DNA of 42,177 nt from Alectryocaccomicrobium faecavium (GTDB lineage: Bacteria; Bacillota; Clostridia; Christensenellales; Aristaeellaceae): contig DVOT01000154.1 in NCBI GenBank assembly GCA_018713425.1, positions 1 to 42,177 on the forward strand, read 5' to 3'. The notes beneath the pieces are model-generated. The model saw only the letters and a program-made list of their open reading frames with translations, made no database searches and was not told where the DNA came from. Every line of letters begins with the position of its first letter. Position 1 is the stretch's first letter. Below, in pieces: positions 1 to 8,550 of this stretch. The translations under genes and the position numbers were made by a program.

Positions 1-1482
1 GACGCGCTTGCCGCGCGACAGGAGGAGATGGCGCGGGCAGAGGCTGAGCGCGGGGAAATCAAGCGCGAGCGGGCGGAACTGTTCGAGCGGCTGCACCAGC
101 AGGAAATCGCCGTTACGCGCGCGGAAGCGCATGCGGCGCAAGCGCAGGACGAATTGGACGCCTGTGAGCAGCGCGCCGGGCGGGTGCGAAAGGAGCGGGA
201 AGTGCTCGCGGAACAGTTGGCGGAGACCGCGCGCGCGCTGAAGGACTGCGAATCCCTGCAGGCGGAGGCTTCAGACAGCACAACGGTCACCCAGGCGGAA
301 ATCAGCCAGATGCAGCGCGATATCTTTGCCAGGCGGAATGAGGTTACTCAATTGCACGGCCAGGTGAGCGACGCGCGCGTGGCGCATTCAGGCGCGCAGC
401 GCGATTGCGCGGCTACCATTGACGAACGTGACCGCTTGATCGCGCAGAGCGGCAACCTGGAAAAGGCCCGGGAAGACGCGCTGGCCGCGCTAAACGCGCT
501 GACCGAGCGCGAAGCGGTGGACGCCGCCGCCCTGGAAGAGGACATTGCCGCGCTGGACGAACAGAAAAACGCGCTGAACGAGGCGCGCGCGCGTTTCGAC
601 GCGAGCGATTTGGATCGCCGGGGCATGCAGGAACGGCTGAGCGCGCTGGCCGACCGCACGGAGGCTTTGCGCGTGGAAAACGACGAATTGATGGGCCGTG
701 TGCACAAAAACGAGATGCAACTTTCCCGCGCGGAAGACGAGCTAAGCCAGCTATCCTCGCGCATTTGGGAGGAATACGAGCTGACGTATGCGCTGGCGGA
801 GGAATTCCGCACGCCGGATTTCAAGCTGGGCGAAAGCGAAAAGCGGGTGGCCGCCATCCGTGCGCGCATCAAGCAGATGGGTTCGGTAAACGTGGCGGCG
901 GTGGACGAGTACCGCCAGACCATGGAGCGCTACGAGCAGATGAGCGCACAGCGCGATGATTTGGTGAAGGCGCAGCTGGATTTGCAGGGTATCATTGATG
1001 AGCTGCTTAGCAAAATGGAGACGCAGTTCAAAACGCAGTTTGAGGTGCTCAACGGCTATTTCCAGAAGACGTTCGTGGCGCTCTTTGGCGGCGGACGGGC
1101 GGAATTGCGCTTGACCGACCCCGCGGACGCGCTCAATTGCGGCATCGATATTGTGGCGCAGCCGCCGGGCAAAAAGCTGCAAATGCTTTCGCTGCTCTCC
1201 GGCGGCGAGCGGGCGCTGACCGCGATCGCGATCCTTTTCGCGATGCTCACGCTCAAGCCCACACCGTTCTGCATCCTGGATGAGATTGAAGCGGCGCTGG
1301 ACGACGCGAACATCGACAATTTCGCGCAATATTTGAAGAACTATTCGCAAAAGACGCAATTTGTCGTCGTCACGCACCGCAAGGGCACCATGGAGCGTTG
1401 CGACGCGCTCTATGGCGTGGCAATGGAGGAAAAGGGCGTTTCCAAGATGATTTCCGTCCAACTGGGCGAAAAGACGGCATAA
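1..1482 (+). CDS. smc: Chromosome segregation protein SMC (C-terminal part, 5' end outside window)
   Basis: SMC is the ATPase that organises and segregates the bacterial chromosome together with ScpA and ScpB. The frame is open from base 1, so this is the 3' end of a longer gene: 493 residues compared with about 1,180 for the whole protein. The first ~270 residues are charged, Ala/Glu/Arg-rich and heptad-like, as expected for the returning coiled-coil arm. The C-terminal head follows, with the ABC signature LSGGERALTA at about residues 400-409 and the Walker B/D-loop segment CILDEIEAALDD at about 424-435. The N-terminal Walker A and the hinge lie upstream of the window. The stop is 30 nt before the ftsY start, and smc-ftsY is a classic Firmicutes pairing. 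The assignment is secure. Confidence 0.97.
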   Translation, partial: DALAARQEEMARAEAERGEIKRERAELFERLHQQEIAVTRAEAHAAQAQDELDACEQRAGRVRKEREVLAEQLAETARALKDCESLQAEASDSTTVTQAEISQMQRDIFARRNEVTQLHGQVSDARVAHSGAQRDCAATIDERDRLIAQSGNLEKAREDALAALNALTEREAVDAAALEEDIAALDEQKNALNEARARFDASDLDRRGMQERLSALADRTEALRVENDELMGRVHKNEMQLSRAEDELSQLSSRIWEEYELTYALAEEFRTPDFKLGESEKRVAAIRARIKQMGSVNVAAVDEYRQTMERYEQMSAQRDDLVKAQLDLQGIIDELLSKMETQFKTQFEVLNGYFQKTFVALFGGGRAELRLTDPADALNCGIDIVAQPPGKKLQMLSLLSGGERALTAIAILFAMLTLKPTPFCILDEIEAALDDANIDNFAQYLKNYSQKTQFVVVTHRKGTMERCDALYGVAMEEKGVSKMISVQLGEKTA

Positions 1483-1512
1483 TTGCCAGAACCAAAATGG
1501 GAGGCGGTAAGA

Positions 1513-2409
1513 TTGGGCCTGTTTGACCGCATCAAAAGGGGCCTTTCGCGCACGCGGGAAAACGTGGGCGCGCGCATGGATGAACTGGTGGAGCTGCACG
1601 AGGATTTGACCGAGGAGTTCTACGAGGATTTGACCGATATCCTGATCATGGCCGATGTGGGCGTAAAGACCGCCCAACTCGTCGTCGACCGTTTGCGCGA
1701 GCGCTGCGAGGCGGAAAAGATTCCCAATACGCAGAAGGCGCGCCAGGCGCTGAAGGATATTCTGGTCGACCTTATGGGCAGCGAGCCGATGAAGCTCACT
1801 TCGCCCATGGTGCTATTGGTGATTGGCGTGAATGGCGTAGGCAAAACCACGTCCATTGGCAAGCTGGCCGCGCGCCTGCGTACGGTGGGGCGCAGCGTGA
1901 TCATCTGCGCCGGGGATACGTTTCGCGCGGCGGCGGCGGATCAGCTCACCGTGTGGGCGGAGCGCGCGGATGTGCCGATTGTGAAGCAGGCGGAAGGGGC
2001 GGATCCCGCCGCCGTGGTGTTCGATGGCGTGCAGGCCGCCAAGAGCCGCTTCGCCGATGTGTTGATTGTGGACACCGCGGGCCGCTTGCACAACAAGACG
2101 CACCTGATGGAAGAACTCAAAAAGATCAGCCGCGTGGTCTCCCGGGAATACCCCGAGGCCACGGTGAAGGCCCTGCTCGTGCTCGACGCCACCACGGGCC
2201 AAAATGGGCTGCAACAGGCAATGGTTTTCCGCGATGTGGCCAATATCGATGGTTTGATTCTTACCAAGCTCGATGGCACGGCCAAGGGCGGCATCGCCAT
2301 TGCCATCCGCCAGGAATTGGGGCTGCCGGTGCGCTACATTGGCGTGGGCGAACAGATCGACGATCTGCAGCCCTTTAACGCGCGCGAATTCATCGATGCA
2401 ATTTTCTAG
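1513..2409 (+). CDS. ftsY: Signal recognition particle receptor FtsY
   Basis: FtsY is the membrane-associated SRP GTPase that docks ribosome-nascent chain-SRP complexes at the Sec translocon. I chose the TTG at 1513 rather than the in-frame TTG at 1483 because GGGAGG (1499-1504) sits 8 nt upstream and the protein then begins MGLFDRIKRGLSRTRENVG, the usual short-FtsY start. The product is 298 aa, the length of Gram-positive FtsY without a long acidic A domain. An N-domain four-helix bundle comes first. The G domain follows with P-loop GVNGVGKTT, DTFRAAA, DTAGRLHNK and TKLDGTAKGG. It is probably co-transcribed with smc. Secure. Confidence 0.97.
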   Translation: MGLFDRIKRGLSRTRENVGARMDELVELHEDLTEEFYEDLTDILIMADVGVKTAQLVVDRLRERCEAEKIPNTQKARQALKDILVDLMGSEPMKLTSPMVLLVIGVNGVGKTTSIGKLAARLRTVGRSVIICAGDTFRAAAADQLTVWAERADVPIVKQAEGADPAAVVFDGVQAAKSRFADVLIVDTAGRLHNKTHLMEELKKISRVVSREYPEATVKALLVLDATTGQNGLQQAMVFRDVANIDGLILTKLDGTAKGGIAIAIRQELGLPVRYIGVGEQIDDLQPFNAREFIDAIF

Positions 2410-2421
2410 GAGGAATACCGT

Positions 2422-3078
2422 ATGAAAAACAAGCAGATTATCGTGGTCGGCCTGGGTCGCTTTGGCAACGCTTTGGCGGAAACGTTGGTGGAAAATGGCT
2501 GCGAAGTGATGGCCATAGACACCAATGAAGAACGGCTGGACGAAATCGCGCCGCGCATTACGCACACCGTTTGCGCCGACGCGACCGATGCTGAAGCGCT
2601 GGACGCGCTGGGCGTGCGCAATTTTGACGTGGCCGTTGTGACCATCGGCACCGACATCAAGGCCAGCACGGTCGCCACCATGCTGCTCAAGGAAAAGGGC
2701 GTGGGCCGCGTGATCGCCAAGGCGCACGATGAACTGCATGCGCGCCTGCTGCTCAAGGTGGGTGCGGACAAAATTGTTTTCCCCGAGCGGGATATGGGGC
2801 GCAGGATGGCGCATAATCTGATATCGGGCAATATTTTGGAGTTCATTCGCCTATCGCCCGATTACACGCTCAGCGAAATCCAGCCGCCCGCGAACTGGGT
2901 GGGCAAATCGTTGCTCGAATTGAACTTGCGCACGCGGTATAAGATCAATGTGATTGCCATCCGCGCAAATGGTAAGATCAATCCTGTGCCGCACGCGGAG
3001 GACGTGATCCGCGAAGGGGACGCGCTGTTCGTGCTGGGCCCCACCGCCGGCATTCAGGAGCTGGAGCGCAAGGCGTAA
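2422..3078 (+). CDS. TrkA/KtrA-family potassium uptake regulatory subunit
   Basis: This is a 218-aa cytoplasmic RCK protein that gates a KtrB/TrkH-type K+ channel in response to nucleotide binding. The N-terminal TrkA_N Rossmann domain has the motif GLGRFGNALAETL at residues 9-21 and an acidic residue after strand 2 (AIDTN). A TrkA_C domain fills about residues 135-218 (ending EGDALFVLGP), giving the usual ~220-aa KtrA layout. The start has AGGAGGA 8-10 nt upstream, 12 nt after the ftsY stop, so it may be part of the smc-ftsY transcript. No channel subunit (KtrB/TrkH) is present in the window. KtrA, TrkA or a c-di-AMP-responsive CabP-like subunit cannot be told apart here. Confidence 0.9.
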   Translation: MKNKQIIVVGLGRFGNALAETLVENGCEVMAIDTNEERLDEIAPRITHTVCADATDAEALDALGVRNFDVAVVTIGTDIKASTVATMLLKEKGVGRVIAKAHDELHARLLLKVGADKIVFPERDMGRRMAHNLISGNILEFIRLSPDYTLSEIQPPANWVGKSLLELNLRTRYKINVIAIRANGKINPVPHAEDVIREGDALFVLGPTAGIQELERKA

Positions 3079-3097
3079 TCCATAAGGAGGAAGCGGC

Positions 3098-3856
3098 ATG
3101 ATCGACGCGCGTCATCCGGCGGGCCAGCCGTTTTTTTACGAGGGCAACGACACAGGCGTGCTGTTGATCCATGGGTTCACGGGCACGTGTGGGCAGATGC
3201 GCCCATTGGGCGAGGCGTTGCGCGGCGCGGGTTACACGGTGATGGCGCCGCTGCTGCCCGGGCATGGCACGTCTTTGGAGGATATGAGCCGTACCAGCGG
3301 CGGAGATTGGCTGCACTGCGTGCGCGATGCCTATGTTTCGCTGGAGAAGATGGTGGAACGCGTCGTGGTCTGCGGTTTGTCCATGGGCGGGACGCTGGCC
3401 ACCATCCTGGCCGAAGAATACAATCCCGTGGGACTGGCGACGCTTTCGGGCGCGATTCGCGTGCGGGAAAAATTTGCCTGGGCGGCGGGCGCGCTGTGGC
3501 GCTTGAAGCCCTATCTGCGCTGGACAAACCTGGAGCACGATGGCGATTACGACAATTCGGTGGACGCTTGCTACGCAGGCTTGCCCGTGCGCAAGGTGGC
3601 CGACCTCAACCGCCTGCGCGCGCTGGCGCGGCGCAACCTGGCGCTGATCGATTGTCCGGCGCTGGTGGTGCAGCCCACGAACGACGAAACGGTCGATCCC
3701 GTGAGCGCGCGCATCCTAATGCAGGGCATCCGCTCGCCGCAAAAGAAGCTTGTGATGCTGAAAAATTCGCCGCACGTGTGTACGCTCGGGCCCGAGCGGG
3801 AAAGGGTTTTCCGCGAAGTGATCGATTTTGTGCGCTCGGTGGCCAAGGAATCCTAA
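3098..3856 (+). CDS. Alpha/beta hydrolase (carboxylesterase / monoacylglycerol lipase-like)
   Basis: This is a 252-aa cytoplasmic serine hydrolase resembling the Geobacillus Est30 group of carboxylesterases. Visible elements are the oxyanion motif HGFTGT (25-30), nucleophile elbow GLSMGG with Ser95, a likely acid Asp200 in NDETVDP, and His226 in NSPHVCTLG. Together these make a complete catalytic triad. There is no signal peptide. The start codon follows AAGGAGG with good spacing, 19 nt after the KtrA-like gene, so it is probably the last gene of the transcript. The physiological substrate is unknown. Short acyl esters or monoacylglycerols are likely from the family. Confidence 0.88.
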   Translation: MIDARHPAGQPFFYEGNDTGVLLIHGFTGTCGQMRPLGEALRGAGYTVMAPLLPGHGTSLEDMSRTSGGDWLHCVRDAYVSLEKMVERVVVCGLSMGGTLATILAEEYNPVGLATLSGAIRVREKFAWAAGALWRLKPYLRWTNLEHDGDYDNSVDACYAGLPVRKVADLNRLRALARRNLALIDCPALVVQPTNDETVDPVSARILMQGIRSPQKKLVMLKNSPHVCTLGPERERVFREVIDFVRSVAKES

Positions 3857-3879
3857 GATAGAAAAATCCCAAAAATCAA

Positions 3880-3909
3880 CCGGCCAGCCGCTCGAATGTG
3901 GCTGGCCGG
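3880..3909 (-). terminator. Intrinsic terminator between convergent genes
   Basis: A perfect 10-bp inverted repeat (3880-3889 and 3900-3909, CCGGCCAGCC / GGCTGGCCGG) with a 10-nt loop. On the minus strand it is followed by TTGATTTTT, so it should terminate the methyltransferase transcript 6 nt after its stop. In the + direction it lies 23 nt after the hydrolase stop but lacks a U tract, so it may only stabilise that 3' end. Confidence 0.75.
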
Positions 3910-3914
3910 AGGCG

Positions 3915-4694
3915 TCAACGGGCGGCAAACATTCCGTATTCTTTGGGAATGTTGAGCACGCCGTTTTCCATGTTACTCGATAGAACGGAAAGGATCGTTT
4001 CCCTGGGAATGCTGTGCAAACCTGGTATATCGGGCAAGGAGAAAATGTAGTCTACAATATCTTCGATATGGGTTACGGCCAGGGAGTCTTCATAGAGCAA
4101 TTGCCGCACTTCCGCAAAGACTTCGCGCAGGATCACGGCTCCATTTTGGAGCGTGAAGTTGCGATTTGGCGTATGCTTCGCGCCCCAGGGGCGCAGCAAA
4201 GCGCATAGATAGGGCACAATGCCGTTTTCGCCATAGGTGGCGCAGTAGAAAGTCCCCCTTGCTTTCAGCACTCGCCTGACTTCTGCCAGTCCTTTTTTTA
4301 AATCTGGCACATGATAAAGCATCATGTTTGCGATCACGATGTCAAAAGAATTGTCCGCAAAGGGAATGTCTTGGATATCCACGATTTTGTAAGCAATGGT
4401 ATCATAGCCTTTCAGTGCTTTTCTGGCGGTTTCCAGCATGCCGGGGGATACATCCGAGAGGACAAGGCTGGCGCAATTGGCGATCAGATCATCCCTTCCC
4501 TGCCATATGGCGCCCGTACCGCAGCCAAGCTCGAGAACGTTCATGCCTTTTTCGATTTGATATTGGGATGCAATCCAATTGCCAAACCCCAGGGGATTGG
4601 TGGAATACTGATCGTGAATGGAAATCCGCGTATTCAGATTGGTGGATGTAGCGTATTGTGCCTGCACTGTTTCTGCGCGGTTGAGTTCGCTCAT
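3915..4694 (-). CDS. Class I SAM-dependent methyltransferase
   Basis: A 259-aa cytoplasmic methyltransferase of the Methyltransf_11/UbiE-like group. Motif I, VLELGCGTG, is at residues 53-61. The acidic post-strand-2 segment LSDVSPGML and the segment DIQDIPFADNSFDIVIAN (motifs II/III) are all present, as is YHVPDLKKGLAEVRRVLK (motif post-II). The start codon follows AAAGGAGA by a suitable distance. It appears monocistronic: a terminator follows it and the next upstream gene on this strand (rhamnosidase) ends 146 nt away. The substrate cannot be read from the sequence. Small-molecule or tRNA/quinone-like acceptors are all possible. Confidence 0.88.
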   Translation of the reverse strand: MSELNRAETVQAQYATSTNLNTRISIHDQYSTNPLGFGNWIASQYQIEKGMNVLELGCGTGAIWQGRDDLIANCASLVLSDVSPGMLETARKALKGYDTIAYKIVDIQDIPFADNSFDIVIANMMLYHVPDLKKGLAEVRRVLKARGTFYCATYGENGIVPYLCALLRPWGAKHTPNRNFTLQNGAVILREVFAEVRQLLYEDSLAVTHIEDIVDYIFSLPDIPGLHSIPRETILSVLSSNMENGVLNIPKEYGMFAAR

Positions 4695-4788
4695 GAAAAT
4701 GTCTCCTTTCCCTCGGAAGGATTGGCTCTGTGCGCCCGGCGCTTCGCTCTGCGTATTGGCGCTTCAGCCGCTTTGCGGCCTTTAGCGC

Positions 4789-4831
4789 GGCATTTTTTTG
4801 CAAAGGGGAATGCCCCATACGGAGCATTCCC
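4789..4831 (-). other. Hairpin with an alternative pairing downstream of the rhamnosidase
   Basis: GGGAATGC (4806-4813) and GCATTCCC (4824-4831) form an 8-bp stem with a 10-nt loop, 10 nt after the rhamnosidase stop on the minus strand. In minus-strand RNA no U tract follows. Instead, the distal arm can also pair with AATGCC (minus strand of 4789-4794). In the + direction the stem is followed by a T-rich stretch, but there is no + gene for it to serve. It is probably an mRNA 3'-end stabilising structure or a weak terminator. Confidence 0.4.
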
Positions 4832-4840
4832 AAGCCGTTT

Positions 4841-7483
4841 TTATTTTTTGGGCACGCGCTTATCGATGGTGCGGCGGTTGGGCTTATAGGCATAGTGCCA
4901 ATGACCGGAACCGCGCGCGAACGAGAAACTATACATGGGGCTGCCGTTTTCCCAAATTTCCACGCCGTCCGCGTCGGGCAGGAGGATGTCGGCAGTGGTA
5001 TTGAAGGGAATATCGATGTCGATTTCGATCGCATCGCCTTCCAGCTTCCAGCCACAGGCGAGCAGACCATATTGCGTGTGGATGGAAGCGCGCGCGTAGG
5101 CGAGCATGCTATTGGGCATGGGGGCGACGCGGGAACGCTTAAAGCCTGGCTCGCTTTCCACGGGATTCAGGCCCGCCACATAGCGATACATCCACTCGGC
5201 GATGGAACCGTAAGCGTAGTGGTTGAAGGAATTCATGCTCACTTCGCCCATGGAACCGTCTTCGCGGATGGAGTTCCAGCGTTCCCAGACGGTGGTCGCG
5301 CCGCGCTCCACGGCATACAGCCAGCTGGGGAAGCCGGTATTCAGCAGCAACTGATAGGCGTACTCGTTCAGCCCGTTTTCCGAGAGAATGGGGCAAAGGT
5401 GCGGCGTGCCCAGGAAGCCTGTGGTAAGGTGGAAATTGTCGATTTTCAAGCGCTCTTCCAGCGCGTGGACGGTGCGCGGGCGATGGGCGGGATCGAGCAT
5501 ATCCATCTTCAGGGCAATGACCGGCCCGGTTTGCGTGTCCGCGGTAAGGCGGCCATTGGGAGAGACGTATTCGCGGCGGAAAGCCTCGCGCACGCGGCGG
5601 GCAAGACTGGCATAGAAGCGAGCGTCTTCCTCCTTGCCCAACACCTTCGCGGCTTTGGAGACGATTTCGGCGGAATAGGCGTAATACGCGGTGGCCAGCA
5701 GGCCGGTGGGCGTAGCGCCGAACAGACTATCCGGGTTGCGGGTATCCTGTGCCAGCCAGTCGCCCAGGTGGAAGCCGCCGTATAGGTCGCTGCCGTCCTT
5801 ATCCTGCGCGCGCATGTAATCCACCCAAGCCTTCATGCTATCGTATTGCTTTTCCAGCACGACGGTATCGCCGTAATAGAGATACAACATCCAGGGCACG
5901 ACGGTGGCCACATCGCCCCAGCCGGTGGTCGGCGCGTGGCATTGGCCCACGCGCTTGAGGAAATTGGGCGTTACGTTGGGCACATAGCCCACTTCGCTCT
6001 GCTCGCAGGCCACGTCGTGGAGGTATTTGCGGTAGAAGGCGTCCGACAGCATGTTGATGCAGCCGGTGGCGGCAAACACCTGCGCGTCACCCGTCCAGCC
6101 CATGCGTTCATCGCGCTGCGGGCAATCGGTGGGCACATCCACAAAATTGGATCTTTGCCCCCAGATGACGTTTTCAAACAGGCGGTTCACGCGCGCGTCC
6201 GAGCATTCGAATTCGCCCGTGCGCTCGAGATCCGAATGCACCACGCACTGCGTGAACTGTTCGGGCGAAAGCGCGCCCGGCCAGCCCGTGACGCGGATAT
6301 AGCGGAAGCCAAAGAAGGTAAACAGCGGCGCATAGCTCTGCTCGCCCTCGCGCGTGGTGTAAACCATTTCGGCCAGGGCGGTGCGCATATTTTCGCGGTA
6401 GAAATTGCCGTCCTTATCCAGCATTTCGCCATATTGCACGCGGATTTCCACGCCCGCAGGCGCGTTCAGGGAAAGGCGCACCCAACCCGCGCAATTCTGG
6501 CCAAAGTCCACCACGTCCTCGCCCTTGGGCGTGCGCAGCACCTGCACGGCGGGGCGCTCTTCCACCACACGCACGGGCACGCTGCGGCGCGGCTGCAACA
6601 GAGCAGCGTCCACGCCCGCGTGCGCGGTGCTGAGCCAATGAGAATCGTCAAAGCCCGGCGCATTCCAGCCGGGGAGTTCCAGGCGCGCATCATACACTTC
6701 GCCATCGTAGATTTCCGCGCGCAGCAGCGGGCTGCGGCCCGCTTTCCACGTTTCGTCGGTGACGATCGTTTGCTGCGTGCCATCCGCGTAGTCCACCACC
6801 AATTCCGCGATCAGCGCCAGCTCGTTGCCATACAGGCAGGTACAGCGGGGCATGTTCGGCCAGCTTACGCGGCCCTTGTAATAACCGTTGCCCAGCAGCG
6901 CGCCCACGGCGTTTTCACCCGGGCGGAGCAGGGAAGTGATGTCGTAGGTTTGGTATTGCAGATAGTGGTTATAGGGATTGAAATTGGGCGTGAGCTCTTC
7001 ATCGCCCACTTTTTCGCCATTGAGATACAGGTGATACAGGCCCACGCCGCAGGCATAGGCGCGTGCGCGACGGATGGGTTTGTTTTCCAACTGAAAGGCG
7101 CGGCGCAGGGCGGGGAAGCCTTCGTTTTCCGGCGAGCGAATCCACTGCGCGCGCCAGGGTTCATCCATTTTCGCTGTTTCAAAATACGCGGGTTCGGCCC
7201 AGGGGGATTCTTCCCCGGCGCCGTTCCAGATTTTCACGCGCCAGAAATAGCGCGTACGGGGCGCGAGGGCGAGCGTGAGCGGTACATTCACGCTTTCGTC
7301 GCTTTCCACGCGCTCGTCCAGCAGGGGAGCGGCAAACGATTCGTCCAGCGCTATTTGCAGGCGATACGCGCTTTGCCGTTCGCTGCGGCCAGCGCTGGCA
7401 ACTTCCCAGCTGAGACGGGGAGAATCGAAAGCGAAGCCGATGGGGTTGACCATCGCATCGCAGCGGAGTTTCACAATTTGCAT
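4841..7483 (-). CDS. Alpha-L-rhamnosidase, glycoside hydrolase family 78
   Basis: An inverting exo-enzyme that releases terminal alpha-L-rhamnose from rhamnosides. ATG at 7483 is preferred over the in-frame ATG at 7501 because GGGAGG lies 10 nt upstream of it. The product is 880 aa. Domain order follows the family: N-terminal beta-sandwich domains (about 1-310), a middle domain, an (alpha/alpha)6 catalytic barrel (about 420-770), and a C-terminal beta-sandwich. The general acid is expected at Glu459 in DCPQRDERMGWTGD. The general base is expected at Glu734 in ATTVWERWNS. There is no signal peptide, so it acts in the cytoplasm on imported oligosaccharides. It is the last gene of the minus-strand operon with the importer upstream. 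The family is secure; linkage preference is unknown. Confidence 0.96.
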   Translation of the reverse strand: MQIVKLRCDAMVNPIGFAFDSPRLSWEVASAGRSERQSAYRLQIALDESFAAPLLDERVESDESVNVPLTLALAPRTRYFWRVKIWNGAGEESPWAEPAYFETAKMDEPWRAQWIRSPENEGFPALRRAFQLENKPIRRARAYACGVGLYHLYLNGEKVGDEELTPNFNPYNHYLQYQTYDITSLLRPGENAVGALLGNGYYKGRVSWPNMPRCTCLYGNELALIAELVVDYADGTQQTIVTDETWKAGRSPLLRAEIYDGEVYDARLELPGWNAPGFDDSHWLSTAHAGVDAALLQPRRSVPVRVVEERPAVQVLRTPKGEDVVDFGQNCAGWVRLSLNAPAGVEIRVQYGEMLDKDGNFYRENMRTALAEMVYTTREGEQSYAPLFTFFGFRYIRVTGWPGALSPEQFTQCVVHSDLERTGEFECSDARVNRLFENVIWGQRSNFVDVPTDCPQRDERMGWTGDAQVFAATGCINMLSDAFYRKYLHDVACEQSEVGYVPNVTPNFLKRVGQCHAPTTGWGDVATVVPWMLYLYYGDTVVLEKQYDSMKAWVDYMRAQDKDGSDLYGGFHLGDWLAQDTRNPDSLFGATPTGLLATAYYAYSAEIVSKAAKVLGKEEDARFYASLARRVREAFRREYVSPNGRLTADTQTGPVIALKMDMLDPAHRPRTVHALEERLKIDNFHLTTGFLGTPHLCPILSENGLNEYAYQLLLNTGFPSWLYAVERGATTVWERWNSIREDGSMGEVSMNSFNHYAYGSIAEWMYRYVAGLNPVESEPGFKRSRVAPMPNSMLAYARASIHTQYGLLACGWKLEGDAIEIDIDIPFNTTADILLPDADGVEIWENGSPMYSFSFARGSGHWHYAYKPNRRTIDKRVPKK

Positions 7484-7590
7484 CGTGGAGAAACCTCCCA
7501 TAAAAAGTCATACGCAATTTTCCATAGGGTTTCCTTATCATAGCACGCGCGGCGGGTGAAAACAAGGGCCAAAACCGGGATTTTTTTTGC

Positions 7591-7626
7591 AAAAATCTGC
7601 GCGCCGCCGGTTGTGTGCAGCGCGCA
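7591..7626 (-). terminator. Possible intrinsic terminator after the MalG-type permease
   Basis: On the minus strand TGCGCGC and GCGCGCA (7620-7626 and 7598-7604) form a 7-bp GC stem with a 15-nt loop, followed by GATTTTT. It lies 22 nt after the permease stop and about 108 nt before the rhamnosidase start. If active, it would lower rhamnosidase expression relative to the importer. No strong separate promoter for the rhamnosidase was found. Confidence 0.5.
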
Positions 7627-7647
7627 AATTTTGCGTAGTTTGGGGAA

Positions 7648-8532
7648 TTATGCTTTTACGGCGCCGGAAGTGATGCCCTCGATGTACAGCCGCGAGCTGA
7701 ACAGGAACATGACGAGCAGCGGAATGGTGGCCATCACAAAGCCCGCTATCATCGCGCCGTAGTTCGCCGTGCTGCCCTGCGTGGAGGAACTGTACGTTTG
7801 CACGGCCACGGAGATCACCTGGATGCTGTTGGAGTCGATCACCAGCAGCGGCCAAATGAAGTCGCCATACAGGCTGATCATGTTCATCACCGTGATGGTG
7901 GCCAGGATCGGCTTGGCCAGCGGCACGGCGATCTTATAGAACGCCTGGAATTCATTCGCGCCATCGATGCGCGCGGATTCAAACAGCGAGGCAGGTTGGC
8001 CGGTGATGAATGTGCGGCACAGGTACATGCCCATGATTTGCCCGCCGGACGCCCAGGGGAACCACAGGGCCCACCAGGTGTTCTTCAGGCCAAGGCGCTG
8101 GATCAGCTTGAAGGAAGGCGTGAGCGTGAGCACGCCGGGGATCATCATCAGCGCCAGCATGAAGACGAACAGGAAGTTTTTCAGCGGGAAATTCATGCGG
8201 GCGAACACGTAGCCGGATAGCGCGGACAACACCACGATCATCAGCGTACCCACGGCCACGGTGATGATAGAGTTCAGCATGTTGCGAAAGAGCGTGTTCC
8301 AGGCCGCGTTGTAGTTCGACCATTCCGGCGGAATCGGAAGCGCCCACAGGTTGGAATAGAACTGCGCCTGATTCTTCAGCGAAAGGAAGAGCATCAGGAA
8401 AATCGGGATGAACGCCAGCAGCGTGATGATGATGGTGACGATGGTGATGATCGTCTGGAACGAAGAGGTTTTCAACGCCCGCCGCTTGGCCATGCGTTGC
8501 TTTTCGAGATTTTGCGAAGAAGATGCCGTCAT
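7648..8532 (-). CDS. Carbohydrate ABC transporter permease, MalG type
   Basis: A 294-aa inner-membrane permease with about six transmembrane helices, the second channel subunit of a CUT1-family sugar importer. The cytoplasmic EAA loop that contacts the ATPase reads ESARIDGANEFQAFYKIAVP (about residues 186-205). The short N-terminal tail rich in Ser/Gln/Lys before the first helix is typical of MalG-like proteins. The start follows AAAGGAGG by 8 nt and is 18 nt from the stop of the fusion permease, indicating one transcript. No ATPase gene is adjacent. Confidence 0.95.
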   Translation of the reverse strand: MTASSSQNLEKQRMAKRRALKTSSFQTIITIVTIIITLLAFIPIFLMLFLSLKNQAQFYSNLWALPIPPEWSNYNAAWNTLFRNMLNSIITVAVGTLMIVVLSALSGYVFARMNFPLKNFLFVFMLALMMIPGVLTLTPSFKLIQRLGLKNTWWALWFPWASGGQIMGMYLCRTFITGQPASLFESARIDGANEFQAFYKIAVPLAKPILATITVMNMISLYGDFIWPLLVIDSNSIQVISVAVQTYSSSTQGSTANYGAMIAGFVMATIPLLVMFLFSSRLYIEGITSGAVKA

Positions 8533-8550
8533 AGTTTGCGCCTCCTTTCC

